From Spirochaetaceae bacterium (lineage in GTDB: Bacteria > Spirochaetota > Spirochaetia > B11-G9), in NCBI GenBank assembly GCA_030643345.1, contig DAOWMA010000112.1, positions 1 through 6,890 of the forward strand: 6,890 nucleotides of DNA, given 5' to 3'. The position numbers and the translations under genes are program-made. Below the pieces are notes generated by a model. The model did not search any database, was not told the DNA's origin, and was given only the letters and a program-made list of their open reading frames with translations. Position 1 is the first letter of the stretch. The number at the start of each line of letters is the position of its first letter. This document shows positions 6,109 through 6,890 of the stretch, piece by piece.

Positions 6109-6890
6109 TAGAGAATTATCTCCAAATCTTCCCGGGCAAGAATTACTTTAATATCCGAATTTTGCTGGTATTTCCTATACCAGTTTGCTGATTTATAAAT
6201 AGATTCCATTTTATTATCATCATACAAAGGCTCATGATGGAACAATACCAGTTTATTTATATTCCAGGCAGCTGCAAAATCTACAGCTAAACTATAAGAT
6301 GAATGTCCCCAGTCATACTTTTCTATAGCCTCATCCAATGTGTATTGACTATCAAGAACAATCAAATCACTATTTTGATAATATTTTATATTTTTACTGT
6401 TTTTTTCAAAATCAGTATTCTGAAGCTCCGTATCAGTTGAAAATATCATTGTTTTTCCATTTTCTTCAATTTTATATGAATATGAACCGCCGGGATGTTT
6501 CATTCGACGCCAGCTTATCTCTGCATTCCCTATTTTAATACTACGATTTTTTAGAACATTATAGCTTACACTTTTACTGAACATATCAATTGTTATTGGA
6601 AAATAAGGATTTCTCATTTGCCCGCTTAAAATCTCCCTGAACTCAGGTACGGGACTATATAAATGAATATTGCACTTTGGATTGAAAACCTGTGGAGAAA
6701 AAAACGGAAGCCCCTGAATGTGGTCCCAGTGAAAATGAGTAAAGAATAGATAATAATTACGTATATGATCATTTTCATGTAAAAGATTATTACCCAACCT
6801 GCTTATACCTGATCCTGCATCAAAAATAATCAGATTATCATCATCAAGCCTGACCTCTAAACATGTAGTATTACCACCAACTGTTCCAAA
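6108..6890 (-). CDS. Metallo-beta-lactamase-fold hydrolase (5' end beyond the window)
   Basis: This is a metal-dependent hydrolase of the MBL superfamily, closest by motif to the PhnP/class-II phosphodiesterase-like COG1235 group; the substrate cannot be told from sequence. The 260 visible codons run in frame to the right edge. Near the edge are GGNTTCLEV and IIFDAGSGI, the usual first strands of this family, so only a short N-terminal piece (perhaps 20-30 residues) is missing. Metal-site motifs, numbered from the first visible codon: THFHWDH (51-57; H52, H54, D56, H57), HPGGS (H132), FSTDTE (D153) and LFHHEP (H218/H219). LDSQYTLDEA followed by WGHSS is also typical of the subgroup. There is no signal peptide in the visible part, so it is likely cytosolic. 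Its stop overlaps the next ATG by one base. The TTG at 6797 lies inside the conserved domain and is not the start. Confidence 0.92.
   Translation of the reverse strand, partial: FGTVGGNTTCLEVRLDDDNLIIFDAGSGISRLGNNLLHENDHIRNYYLFFTHFHWDHIQGLPFFSPQVFNPKCNIHLYSPVPEFREILSGQMRNPYFPITIDMFSKSVSYNVLKNRSIKIGNAEISWRRMKHPGGSYSYKIEENGKTMIFSTDTELQNTDFEKNSKNIKYYQNSDLIVLDSQYTLDEAIEKYDWGHSSYSLAVDFAAAWNINKLVLFHHEPLYDDNKMESIYKSANWYRKYQQNSDIKVILAREDLEIIL

Noticed and set aside
6795..6797. TTG as the start of the metallo-hydrolase
   Set aside because: Upstream codons in the same frame encode GGNTTCLEV and IIFDAGSGI, conserved parts of the family, so the true start is beyond the right edge.

Overview
The window is AT-rich and coding throughout. 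All genes lie on the minus strand in one tightly packed array, so transcription runs from position 6890 towards position 1. In transcription order it holds: (i) a metallo-beta-lactamase-fold hydrolase cut by the right edge; (ii) a 64-residue protein of unknown function; (iii) a secreted protein of about 1,420 residues with an outer-membrane-barrel-like N-terminus, eight Ig/FlgD-like repeats and an OmpA-like C-terminal domain; (iv) the endolytic murein transglycosylase MltG; (v) the first 195 codons of DNA primase DnaG, cut by the left edge. Junctions are a 1-nt overlap (TAATG), 10 nt (or a 38-nt overlap with the alternative start), 3 nt and 12 nt. This looks like one operon with no room for an internal intergenic promoter or terminator. 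No stretch above 300 bases is non-coding, and I saw no tRNA, rRNA, CRISPR or mobile element.

The organism is most likely a spirochaete (Spirochaetales/Treponema-like). Three things suggest this: an mltG gene next to dnaG; a giant protein combining SPN-D-G Ig-like modules with a C-terminal OmpA domain; and the form of that domain, with a GHAV variant followed by a long acidic loop, LSEQRA and KNRRVEFIL, which I associate with spirochaetal OmpA-like proteins. This is inference from motifs and layout, not a database result.

Two genes concern the envelope (the barrel/Ig/OmpA protein and the glycan-cutting MltG) and one concerns chromosome replication (DnaG). The array therefore physically links wall and outer-membrane assembly with initiation of DNA synthesis. 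The hydrolase and the 64-residue protein are translationally coupled, but their role is unclear.

The most unusual content is in the giant protein. Its repeats alternate between two module types in an A-B-A-B-A-B order. Its OmpA domain lacks the usual diaminopimelate-contacting Asp. One B module contains a perfect 17-bp inverted repeat inside the coding sequence, with weaker counterparts at the equivalent place in the other two B modules.
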